Shown here piece after piece: positions 7,515 to 13,995 of a stretch of DNA of 14,993 bases (positions are counted from its first letter, which is position 1; each line of letters begins with the position of its first letter). The DNA is from Saprospiraceae bacterium (GTDB lineage: Bacteria > Bacteroidota > Bacteroidia > Chitinophagales > Saprospiraceae). Below the pieces are notes generated by a model. It was not told the DNA's origin. It did not search any database and was given only the letters and a program-made list of their open reading frames with translations. The stretch spans positions 1-14,993 of the forward strand of contig JAGQWV010000039.1 of the NCBI GenBank assembly GCA_020437045.1, read 5' to 3'. The translations under genes and the position numbers were made by a program.

Positions 7515-8848
7515 AACAGGTCTTCGTGAGCACAAAACTGTAGCAGTTCTTCGTAGGAGCGGTTCCATCCATAATCAGGGCTAGCGGTACGCGGGTGCCA
7601 GGATATGGAGACATAACTATTGGAATATCCCTTAAGACTTTTCAGCATTTCTTTGGCGGCAGCTAAGCGGTTTTCCGTGTTATCGGCATAATCATACAGA
7701 TGGCTGTCCATTAAAACCTGAGGTGTCACCCAATAATTATATCGACGTTTATTCTTAAAATCATATGGCCGGTACCGAGAGCAAATGCCGGACCGGAATC
7801 CCGGGTGATCATTCCAGCCCAGGGTTGAATCAAACTGGAACAATTGCTGGTGGGTATCCGGGGTGACAGTCTCGAAATACTGCAGCCAATGCTGTCTGGT
7901 TTTCTCAATGTTGCATCCCAGGGCCTTCTCCAGTGTTTGTTTTTCTTCCTTAAGTAATTGTGTATCCCTGGCGCTTGCAAAACTACCGTGCAATCCAATT
8001 TCCCAACCTTTGGCCTTTAATCCTTTCAGGGTTTTAACCAACGAGGTATTGGTCCTGATATCGTAGGATGGATCCAGCAACCATTGTTTTAATGTTCTCC
8101 CATTCGTGCGGACGAAGACATAAAATACAGAAGTCTTGCGATAGCGGTCTTCGGTATTTTGCCAATAATCAAAATTCCAATATCCGGGAGTCGTAAACAA
8201 GAAACGGGTTAGTTTTCGCACATTACCAAAGAAGCGCCCTATATGGGGGAGACTTTTTAGGGCATTGTAAGCATGGAATGCACTCTGCTTAATGCGTAAC
8301 TGGACCGTTTTATCAATGTAGTCCAAATCATGCGACAATTCAATCTGCGGAGTTTTGGATTGCCCAAAATTCAATTCGGGAAATGTATTCTGGATCAGGC
8401 TTTGGAGAATATTAAAATAAATATTCACGATAGGAACCTGTACCGGCCAGGTATCATGTAAGGGATGATTGTTGAAATAACTGTTGATTAGCTTGCCGGA
8501 TAATTCGGTTTTATATTCCCAATACCGTGAAATAAAAAGAAACGAATTCCAAAGGATATCATAATTAATGAGCAATCCGGGATCTTCGGATTGGGTGTCT
8601 TTGAAAATGAATATATGATTGTCGACGGAAATCAAGGTCTTTGAATAAACCGAAGACCGGTTTGGGATACAGTGTTTTGGAGAGGTTGTACTGCTTGCAT
8701 GGTAATAGATGGTCGGTAATTCACTAGAAGTGTGTTCCAAACGAGATATCATAATTTCGAATGATGCATTTTGTATTATCCGAAATTCTTCCAACACGTA
8801 AGCCAACCAGGATGTATCCTCCAGATCAGTTGCTAAAACCAATTTCAC
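7511..8848 (-). CDS. Polysaccharide-deacetylase-like protein (NodB-fold, LTHDVD-type subfamily)
   Basis: A 445-residue protein with a variable N-terminal half of about 165 residues and a C-terminal deacetylase-like domain. Diagnostic segments are ELSHDLDY (D174 and D176 in the metal-binding position), GWEIGLHGSFAS (281-292, H287), RQHWLQYF (318-325), FDSTLGWNDHPGFRSG (339-354) and RYRPYD further on. These follow the order seen in cytoplasmic-looking deacetylase homologues of exopolysaccharide clusters. No signal peptide is seen, so its substrate may be a lipid- or nucleotide-linked glycan rather than an exported polymer. A GTG start at 8846-8848 is preferred over a GTG eight codons upstream because it forms a GTGA four-base overlap with the asnB stop, a pattern typical of coupled translation. 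Its activity (de-N-acetylation, de-O-acetylation or neither) is inferred only from fold. Confidence 0.82.
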   Translation of the reverse strand: MKLVLATDLEDTSWLAYVLEEFRIIQNASFEIMISRLEHTSSELPTIYYHASSTTSPKHCIPNRSSVYSKTLISVDNHIFIFKDTQSEDPGLLINYDILWNSFLFISRYWEYKTELSGKLINSYFNNHPLHDTWPVQVPIVNIYFNILQSLIQNTFPELNFGQSKTPQIELSHDLDYIDKTVQLRIKQSAFHAYNALKSLPHIGRFFGNVRKLTRFLFTTPGYWNFDYWQNTEDRYRKTSVFYVFVRTNGRTLKQWLLDPSYDIRTNTSLVKTLKGLKAKGWEIGLHGSFASARDTQLLKEEKQTLEKALGCNIEKTRQHWLQYFETVTPDTHQQLFQFDSTLGWNDHPGFRSGICSRYRPYDFKNKRRYNYWVTPQVLMDSHLYDYADNTENRLAAAKEMLKSLKGYSNSYVSISWHPRTASPDYGWNRSYEELLQFCAHEDLL

Positions 8849-10725
8849 GGATCGATGAACTGTCGATGCCACAATTCAATATTCAATGCACCCCAGATAT
8901 CCCGGTTGAAATTACCTTGCCGGATAACGTGGTCTACAATATTTCCAATATTGAAAATGCCACGTTCGATGGTTTTGCGGCTTCGGAAAATATCCAGAAT
9001 AAACTCCTTAAGGGGCCCGGCCATCCATTCATTAATAGGAACTGGAAATCCCATTTTATCTTTTCTGTTCACGATCTCTTTAGGAAGTATATTTTTAACA
9101 GCCTGCAGCATTACAAATTTTGTCTTTCCTTCTGAGAATTTCATTGTTGGAGGAATACTGGCGGCTAACTCAACGATCCGGCGATCGAGGAATGGAACCC
9201 TTGATTCCAGGGAAACGGCCATACTGACCCTGTCCTCAATTTGCAGCAGGGTGGGCAATAATGTTTTAAGATCAAAGTAAGTCATCTTATTAAAGTAAGA
9301 TTTGCTCTCAGGGGCATTGAAGATCGCCTGAAATTTGTGCTGAATACGATCCTCATCCCTTGATTCAACCAGCTCCTTTGAATACAGTAATTTTAAATTG
9401 GGAGAACGATCTACCAGGCGATAATAACGCTGGTCCATAGAATCAAATAAACCGTGTGAAAACTGGTTCTTTATTAATGGAATGTACTGTTTGAGCATGG
9501 GGAGGTTTGGAATAATCGATTGCAGGGATACAATGTGTTTTCCTTCTTCCCGGGTCTCCAATATTTCTCCTTTCAGACACTGTTCCAGATAGGCAACAGC
9601 GTAACGGGCGTACCCACCAAATACTTCATCGGCTCCCTGTCCTCCTAATACTACTTTTACGTGTTCAGAAGCTAATTTCGAGATCATGTATTGGGGAAAT
9701 ATTCCTGGCCCTGCCCCGGGTTCGTCCATGTGATAGACCAGTGTGTGAATATTATCGATGAAATCCTGAGCCGACGGGAAAACGCTGTAATGGTCGCTAT
9801 TAATATATTCACTGACGATACTGGCGTATCCGGACTCATCGTATGCATCTCCATCTTTAAATCCACCGGTAAAGGTTTTCAATTTGCCGAAATAGTTTTT
9901 GGAAGCCAAAACAGCAACGGTACTGGAGTCCAAACCACCACTTAAATGCGCCCCAACCGGAACATCGGAGCGTACTTGCAGAGATAGGGCGCTTTCAAAG
10001 AGGACTAAAAGTTCATCTGTAAATTGATCCAAGGATTTTGAATCATCTATCTGGTATTTAAGTTTCCAATATTCTTCATGCTCTATAACTTTACCCTTGC
10101 GGACAATCATATAATGTGCCGGTTCCAGCTTTTTGATATGTTGGAATAGCGTTTCATCTCCCAGAATCAACTGAAAGGTAAGGTACTCCTGCAAAGCCGG
10201 AATATTCACCGAAGATGTGACAGCCGGATGTTTAAATAGTGCTTTTATTTCAGAGCTGAAAATGAAGCAATCTGAGGTGGTAAAATAATAAAGTGGTTTA
10301 ATCCCAAACTGGTCACGAGCGATAAATAGAGAAGCGTCTTCTGCGTCGTAAACAGCAAAGGCAAACATCCCGTTGAGCATGTCCAAGACAGCTTTGCCGA
10401 AATGGATATACGAATACAACAGTACTTCTGTATCAGAAAATGTTTTTAACTGTACACCAAGTGAAATAAGCCTTTGCCGTAGCTCTATATAGTTATAGAT
10501 TTCGCCATTATAGATAATACTGTACCGTCCATCGGATGAATGCATGGGCTGATGACCAAATTGCAGATCAAGCACGGATAACCGGACAAATCCCAAGGTA
10601 GTGTCATCCTGAAAGAACACCCCTTCATCATCGGGACCTCGATGTTTTTGCGAGTGCATCATATCCCGTATGATGAGCTCCCTGTTAGTGGTGTTTCCAC
10701 CCTGAAATCCTGCAATTCCGCACAT
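8845..10725 (-). CDS. asnB: Asparagine synthase (glutamine-hydrolysing) family amidotransferase
   Basis: A 626-residue two-domain enzyme. The N-terminal class II glutaminase begins with the nucleophile Cys2 (MCGIAGF) and shows GFVRLSVLD (R49) and YNGEIYNY (73-80, N74/E76). The synthetase domain has the PP-loop SGGLDSS (262-268) and a downstream GGQGADEVFGGY segment. Both active sites therefore look intact. In classical metabolism it converts aspartate to asparagine. Within glycan clusters, paralogues of this length are often thought to amidate carboxyl groups of uronic acids or peptide-like decorations, and the sugar dehydrogenase at 13996-14993 would supply such a carboxyl. The start ATG overlaps the GT2 stop in TAATG, and its stop overlaps the next GTG start. 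A housekeeping asparagine synthetase role cannot be excluded but fits the location poorly. The enzyme family is certain; the acceptor is inferred. Confidence 0.93.
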   Translation of the reverse strand: MCGIAGFQGGNTTNRELIIRDMMHSQKHRGPDDEGVFFQDDTTLGFVRLSVLDLQFGHQPMHSSDGRYSIIYNGEIYNYIELRQRLISLGVQLKTFSDTEVLLYSYIHFGKAVLDMLNGMFAFAVYDAEDASLFIARDQFGIKPLYYFTTSDCFIFSSEIKALFKHPAVTSSVNIPALQEYLTFQLILGDETLFQHIKKLEPAHYMIVRKGKVIEHEEYWKLKYQIDDSKSLDQFTDELLVLFESALSLQVRSDVPVGAHLSGGLDSSTVAVLASKNYFGKLKTFTGGFKDGDAYDESGYASIVSEYINSDHYSVFPSAQDFIDNIHTLVYHMDEPGAGPGIFPQYMISKLASEHVKVVLGGQGADEVFGGYARYAVAYLEQCLKGEILETREEGKHIVSLQSIIPNLPMLKQYIPLIKNQFSHGLFDSMDQRYYRLVDRSPNLKLLYSKELVESRDEDRIQHKFQAIFNAPESKSYFNKMTYFDLKTLLPTLLQIEDRVSMAVSLESRVPFLDRRIVELAASIPPTMKFSEGKTKFVMLQAVKNILPKEIVNRKDKMGFPVPINEWMAGPLKEFILDIFRSRKTIERGIFNIGNIVDHVIRQGNFNRDIWGALNIELWHRQFIDP

Positions 10726-11591
10726 TATACGCCTATCCGGCTGATGGTACTTCTGCGAATGTTATGAATATTATACTGAGCAACAGCTAGTTCCTGATTC
10801 TGTGGGTAAAGCTTATTTAGCCCATTGTATTGCCTTTTCCAACCACCAAAAGGCCAATGGTATAAAATGCCCATTACCAAGTAACCGAGGGTGGTTACAC
10901 TGCTAACCATTTTGCTGGAACTTTCTTTCTGGTCGTATCGGAGGATGAAGGGAACCTCACTAAAGCGGCAACCCATCAGTTTCAGTTTTACAATGACTTC
11001 CAGCGTGGTTGTAAATCCAAGACCGCGAAGTTGTACAAACCCATTGCCAAATATTGCAATAGCATCCTTTATTACCGAAACGCGGTATGCCCGAAAACCA
11101 CAACTGTAATCCTTAACACCTTTAATATTAAATACTAATTTCATAAACAGGTTTGCCAAGCGGCTGATTATGGTCCGGTAATTATCCAATCCTTTCTGTC
11201 CTCCTCCAGGTTGAAAACGGCTGGTGTTTACGACATGAAAACCATTTTCAACCTGATCGATCAGGTCAAAGATGTATTTCGGATCGTGTGTATCGTCCCC
11301 TTCGACCCGAACAAGAACGTCATCACGGTCAGCAATCCGCGAAATATGTTCAAAACCATCCCGCTCTGTTTCTCCGAGGCCACGATTTATTTCATGTTTT
11401 AGGACGGTCATTGGAATATCTCCTTTGGCGGAATATTCCTCTAAAATAGTCCCGGTCTTGTCTGTGCTGCCATCATTGACAACGACCAAATGGTAATTCA
11501 CGGATTTCTCTTTAAACCGCGCAGCTATTTTCGGGAGCAGTTTAGGTAAAGATGCTTCTTCATTATAGGCAGGTAATAAGAGATAAATCAT
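10725..11591 (-). CDS. Family 2 glycosyltransferase (dolichol-phosphate-mannose-synthase-like)
   Basis: A 288-residue GT-A-fold enzyme. PAYNEE (residues 7-12) and VVNDGSTD (37-44) form the nucleotide-sugar site. The metal-binding position usually occupied by D-x-D reads RVEGDDTHDPKY (95-106), so E97-G-D99 replaces the usual D-A-D. CGFRAYR and RYDQKESSSKM further on match the acceptor-side elements of DPM1-like enzymes. Two hydrophobic stretches near the C-terminus (about 225-245) could touch the membrane, but no full pair of transmembrane helices is evident. Such enzymes usually load a sugar onto polyprenyl phosphate or extend a lipid-linked glycan. The ATG at 11589-11591 follows a 90-base gap, so this gene probably opens the coupled block; its stop overlaps the asnB start (TAATG). 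Family membership is secure. Donor and acceptor are unknown. Confidence 0.9.
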   Translation of the reverse strand: MIYLLLPAYNEEASLPKLLPKIAARFKEKSVNYHLVVVNDGSTDKTGTILEEYSAKGDIPMTVLKHEINRGLGETERDGFEHISRIADRDDVLVRVEGDDTHDPKYIFDLIDQVENGFHVVNTSRFQPGGGQKGLDNYRTIISRLANLFMKLVFNIKGVKDYSCGFRAYRVSVIKDAIAIFGNGFVQLRGLGFTTTLEVIVKLKLMGCRFSEVPFILRYDQKESSSKMVSSVTTLGYLVMGILYHWPFGGWKRQYNGLNKLYPQNQELAVAQYNIHNIRRSTISRIGV

Positions 11592-11681
11592 CCGAAGTGG
11601 TTGTTATTTAACAGGGTAATTAAAAGTTACGTTCAAAATCATCTGAATTCTAGGCCTTCAAAAATTATTATTAGGTATAGG

Positions 11682-12518
11682 TTATGATTTTTTTAAGCTT
11701 AGATGAATCATAAATCCTTGTTTTCTTGATAAAAATCGATGCAGGCTATGAGGTATTTTAAAAGGTAACGACCGTGCTGGAAAAAAATTAAGAAATACAT
11801 CATTAACATGGAAATATGGCTTAACCATCTCCAGTATCATTTCTTTATTGTAGGACTTGCCTAATGGATTTTTATCTCCGTCATATAATTTAGTAATCTC
11901 ATCCACATCGGTTTGAGCAAATATATTTTGCCTGCCTCTGCCTTTTAGTCCACCACCAAATCTATTCAGCAATTTTCCGATCGGGGTAAGAAATCTCCAG
12001 TTTCTCAGAAAAATATTTCTGTAATATACTGAAATGGAAGCGGTACCCCCGGATTTAAGTACTCGAGCTATCTCTGCAACACATGCTTGCGTGTTTGGGG
12101 TGTGATGAATAACCCCCTGACAATTGACATGATCAAAAAAAGCATCGTCATAACTCATTGACTCGGCATTTTGCTTGCTAAATGAGGCATCGAAACCCAT
12201 AATATTTAGCCGTTTCTTAGTCATATCCAAGGCTGTCCGGGTTAAATCAGCGACGTATAAATCAACTGCCGGATATGACTCCAGGATTGTCGCGGACCAA
12301 AATCCGATACCACAACCCAGATCCAGGACTCTGTTTCCTGCAGCTTGTTTTGGTATGTATTCCTCCTTATTAAAATGACCGGCAAAGACGTCCTCAATGT
12401 AAACCCTTTCGTGGTCGTTAAAAAACTCAAGGGTGCCGGGATCAAAATTGGACTCGCCACTGAAAAGAGGATTTTCGTCCCAGAATTTTTCTACTTCCCG
12501 TATAGAAACATCTTTCAA
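11682..12518 (-). CDS. Class I SAM-dependent methyltransferase (first of two)
   Basis: This 278-residue protein has motif I as VLDLGCGIG (residues 64-72), the acidic strand end VADLT (89-93), FDHVNCQGVIHHTPN at about 132-146 (the double histidine is common in Methyltransf_11/25 members), and EIARVLKSGGTASISVYYRN after it. The N-terminal segment REVEKFWDENPLFSGES resembles the VxxFWDxNP opening of many glycan-cluster methyltransferases, which supports translation from the TTG at 12516-12518. No ATG lies in frame before motif I, and the nearest upstream in-frame stop is at 12528-12530, so a TTG (or ATT) start is forced unless a frameshift is present. Its beginning overlaps the last codons of the decayed gene at 12515-12859. 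The target could be a sugar, a lipid or a small molecule. The fold is certain. Confidence 0.85.
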   Translation of the reverse strand: MKDVSIREVEKFWDENPLFSGESNFDPGTLEFFNDHERVYIEDVFAGHFNKEEYIPKQAAGNRVLDLGCGIGFWSATILESYPAVDLYVADLTRTALDMTKKRLNIMGFDASFSKQNAESMSYDDAFFDHVNCQGVIHHTPNTQACVAEIARVLKSGGTASISVYYRNIFLRNWRFLTPIGKLLNRFGGGLKGRGRQNIFAQTDVDEITKLYDGDKNPLGKSYNKEMILEMVKPYFHVNDVFLNFFPARSLPFKIPHSLHRFLSRKQGFMIHLSLKKS

Positions 12519-12859
12519 AATTTTCTTTTAAAAGGGTGCATTCTTTTTACTAACGTATAATTATGAATCATCTTATTTAATAACAGGATCAAATTATTAA
12601 CATCGTTCATAATGGATGTGAAATCCAGGTCTTTGTCAAGCTCCAGGACTAGCATCAGATGGGCTAACAATTTAAAACAAGCACTCCTGGAATGAAGAAT
12701 CGAAGTAATTCTTTCTTAGCCATTTGAAGGATCTATTCCATCGGCAATAGAGGCTGAAATGGAAAGGGAAGAGTTCCTTACCTCATTGCTGAATACCGGA
12801 TCAAGTCACGTTTCGGACTTTTGGTATACATCTTTATTTATCTTTAAATCCAATTTCAT
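12515..12859 (-). pseudogene. Decayed four-helix-bundle (S23-type) protein gene with two in-frame stops
   Basis: One frame of 115 codons runs from an ATG at 12857-12859 to a TGA at 12515-12517, interrupted by TGA at 12806-12808 (codon 18) and TAA at 12716-12718 (codon 48). The pieces keep the order expected of the four-helix-bundle family (TIGR02436-like). EVRNSSLSISASIADG matches the R-x-S-x-S-I-P-A-N-I-A-E-G core, then SACFKLLAHLMLVLELD matches the G-S-x-E-L-x-x-x-L-x-L-A-x-E-L helix, and NDVNNLILLLNKMI matches the last helix. The N-terminal helix seems shortened. Intact members are small helical proteins found alone in polysaccharide loci or as rRNA intervening sequences; their function is unknown. 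This explains most of the otherwise empty 376 bases between cysC and the methyltransferase. I matched the family by eye from memory, so the call is moderate. Confidence 0.5.
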
Positions 12860-12894
12860 GACAGGATTTGTTAATACGGAGAATCCTGAATACT

Positions 12895-13497
12895 TCACTT
12901 GTTGATCCTGGTGATCCTTGTTTGGATGGTAAGCATCAATTTTGCTACAGCATCTTTAATCTGTGTGTCAACCGTTGTGATTCTAATTTCTGCATGATCC
13001 GGTGCTTCGAATGGACTATCGATGCCGGTAAAGCCCTTGATCTCACCTTTACGAGCGCGCGCATATAGACCTTTGACATCCCTCTGTTCACAGATCTCGA
13101 AGGGCGTATCCACAAAAACTTCAATGAAGTCGTCCGGACCAATGATGTTACGTGCCTGTTCACGCATGGCGATGGTCGGGCTGATGAATGAACAGATGGT
13201 GATGATGCCATTCTGGCAAAACAATTTGGCTACTTCTGCGATGCGACGGATGTTTTCGGCGCGATCGGCTTCCGTAAAAGACAGATTGTTGTTGAGGCCG
13301 GTGCGAATGTTATCACCGTCCAGCACTTCCACGACATAACCGTACTCGTACAGCGTCCGTTGAAAGGCTGTGGCTATGGTGCTCTTACCGGAACCTGACA
13401 GGCCGGTGAACCAGAATACCATACCACGTTGTGCCAGCAGGTTTTCTTTTTCCTGCCGTGAAACGAGTGAATCGTGGATGGGATGAAGATTATTCAC
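12895..13497 (-). CDS. cysC: Adenylyl-sulfate kinase (APS kinase)
   Basis: CysC phosphorylates APS to PAPS using ATP in the cytoplasm. The 200-residue protein shows Walker A GLSGSGKS (32-39), VLDGDNIRTGLN (58-69) and FTEADRAENIRR (74-85). ISP with S106 occupies the position of the phosphorylated serine of characterised enzymes, and the lid region KGLYARARKGEIKGFTGID follows. Length is typical of a free-standing kinase. The start is a GTG at 13495-13497: the upstream in-frame stop is only five codons away and no ATG precedes the Walker A region apart from M26. The N-terminal segment is like that of Bacteroidota homologues. It follows the DUF2061 gene across 128 bases that hold a palindromic repeat, and precedes a pseudogene. 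Its partner cysD lies about 12 kb away at the other end of the glycan cluster. The assignment is secure. Confidence 0.97.
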   Translation of the reverse strand: MNNLHPIHDSLVSRQEKENLLAQRGMVFWFTGLSGSGKSTIATAFQRTLYEYGYVVEVLDGDNIRTGLNNNLSFTEADRAENIRRIAEVAKLFCQNGIITICSFISPTIAMREQARNIIGPDDFIEVFVDTPFEICEQRDVKGLYARARKGEIKGFTGIDSPFEAPDHAEIRITTVDTQIKDAVAKLMLTIQTRITRINK

Positions 13498-13545
13498 GGT
13501 TTCGAGGCATTAAGGTGTAATGTCACGATTTCAGAGTGTCAGATT

Positions 13546-13590
13546 TAAAACCCATCCCTAAATCCCCTCCGGAGGAGGGGACTCCGTTCC
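13546..13590. repeat. GC-rich palindromic intergenic repeat
   Basis: A perfect 7-base stem, CCCCTCC at 13564-13570 and GGAGGGG at 13574-13580 with a GGA loop, is embedded in flanking AT-rich sequence and preceded on the plus strand by CCCATCCCTAAAT. This composition matches, from memory, a dispersed intergenic repeat of Bacteroidota genomes; only one copy is in this window. In the direction of transcription the hairpin follows the DUF2061 gene by 45 bases and is followed by a short T tract (GGGTTTT), so it may also attenuate or end transcription before cysC. The hairpin is seen directly; its repeat status and function are inferred. Confidence 0.6.
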
Positions 13591-13625
13591 AATTAAATGG
13601 ATATTCTTGAAACTCAATAATAGAT

Positions 13626-13904
13626 CTACTTTTCCTTGCTGCCCCGCTTCATCCAACTCCTGATCGTACCGCGAGGTACCAGCATCCAGGCGCGTTCGTG
13701 GAGGTAATAGATGAATATCTTTCCGATGAACTCCAGGGCACCGACTTTTATGGCCGTATCGACCTTGCCAGTGATGAAATAGGTGATGGCAATGGTGGTG
13801 GAAGTAGCAACAATGCGCCAGGTAAATCCTTTCAGGATGCTGCGCGCATGCGACTCTGTTCTGTATTCAGCCAAGAGATAATGATTTGATAGCCAGCCGG
13901 TCAT
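13626..13904 (-). CDS. DUF2061 small membrane protein
   Basis: This 92-residue protein fits the DUF2061 family, whose function is unknown. The recognisable core runs from ESHARSILKGFTWR (17-30) through a hydrophobic helix with the T-x-x-I-A/T-x-F-I-T-G ending (about 31-46). A second hydrophobic segment follows, VGALEFIGKIFIYYLHERAW (54-73), which carries the conserved YYLHERxW. A basic C-terminal tail ends the protein. Two membrane helices are likely. The ATG at 13902-13904 is the first possible start after an in-frame stop at 13911-13913. DUF2061 genes often lie beside cysC, cysD and cysN in Bacteroidota, so a link to sulfate activation or its membrane supply is suggested by context only. 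The gene follows the dehydrogenase by 91 bases, in which I see no convincing promoter. Confidence 0.88.
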   Translation of the reverse strand: MTGWLSNHYLLAEYRTESHARSILKGFTWRIVATSTTIAITYFITGKVDTAIKVGALEFIGKIFIYYLHERAWMLVPRGTIRSWMKRGSKEK

Positions 13905-13995
13905 GGCTGATCACGGAGAACCGGATGTTCAGATGCAGGTACAAATTAAGTCAGAATAGAAATTCAAATCAGGATCAGACCCGGAGTATTGATTA

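Larger units (their letters stand above)
845..11591 (-). other. Nine-gene translationally coupled block (probable operon)
   Basis: All nine genes run in the same direction with these junctions, in order of transcription: TAATG overlap, GTGA overlap, ATGA overlap, 11-base overlap, 11-base overlap, 8-base overlap (ATGCGTAG), 2-base gap, 17-base gap. No terminator-like hairpin with a T run lies between them. This is seen directly. That they form one transcript and one pathway is inferred from the spacing. The methyltransferase at 11682-12518 may belong to it as well, across a 90-base gap (11592-11681) that shows no convincing promoter or terminator. Confidence 0.8.

Noticed and set aside
7515..7568. 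A longer start for the toroid gene at 7568.
   Set aside because: The extra 18 residues are arginine-rich out-of-frame readings of the deacetylase end; the ATG at 7512-7514 gives a standard ATGA overlap.
8849..8872. A longer start for the deacetylase-like gene at the GTG at 8870-8872.
   Set aside because: The GTG at 8846-8848 makes a GTGA overlap with the asnB stop, in line with the neighbouring junctions.
12719..12904. A plus-strand open stretch of about 60 codons across the cysC-methyltransferase gap.
   Set aside because: It has no fitting start region and no recognisable protein, and it overlaps the minus-strand pseudogene, whose family pattern is much better.
13905..13995. A TTTG and a TTAATTTG on the minus strand upstream of the DUF2061 gene, resembling the Bacteroidota -33/-7 promoter.
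   Set aside because: The spacer is 15 bases, shorter than the about 19-21 expected, and the -7 element departs from TAnnTTTG at its second base.
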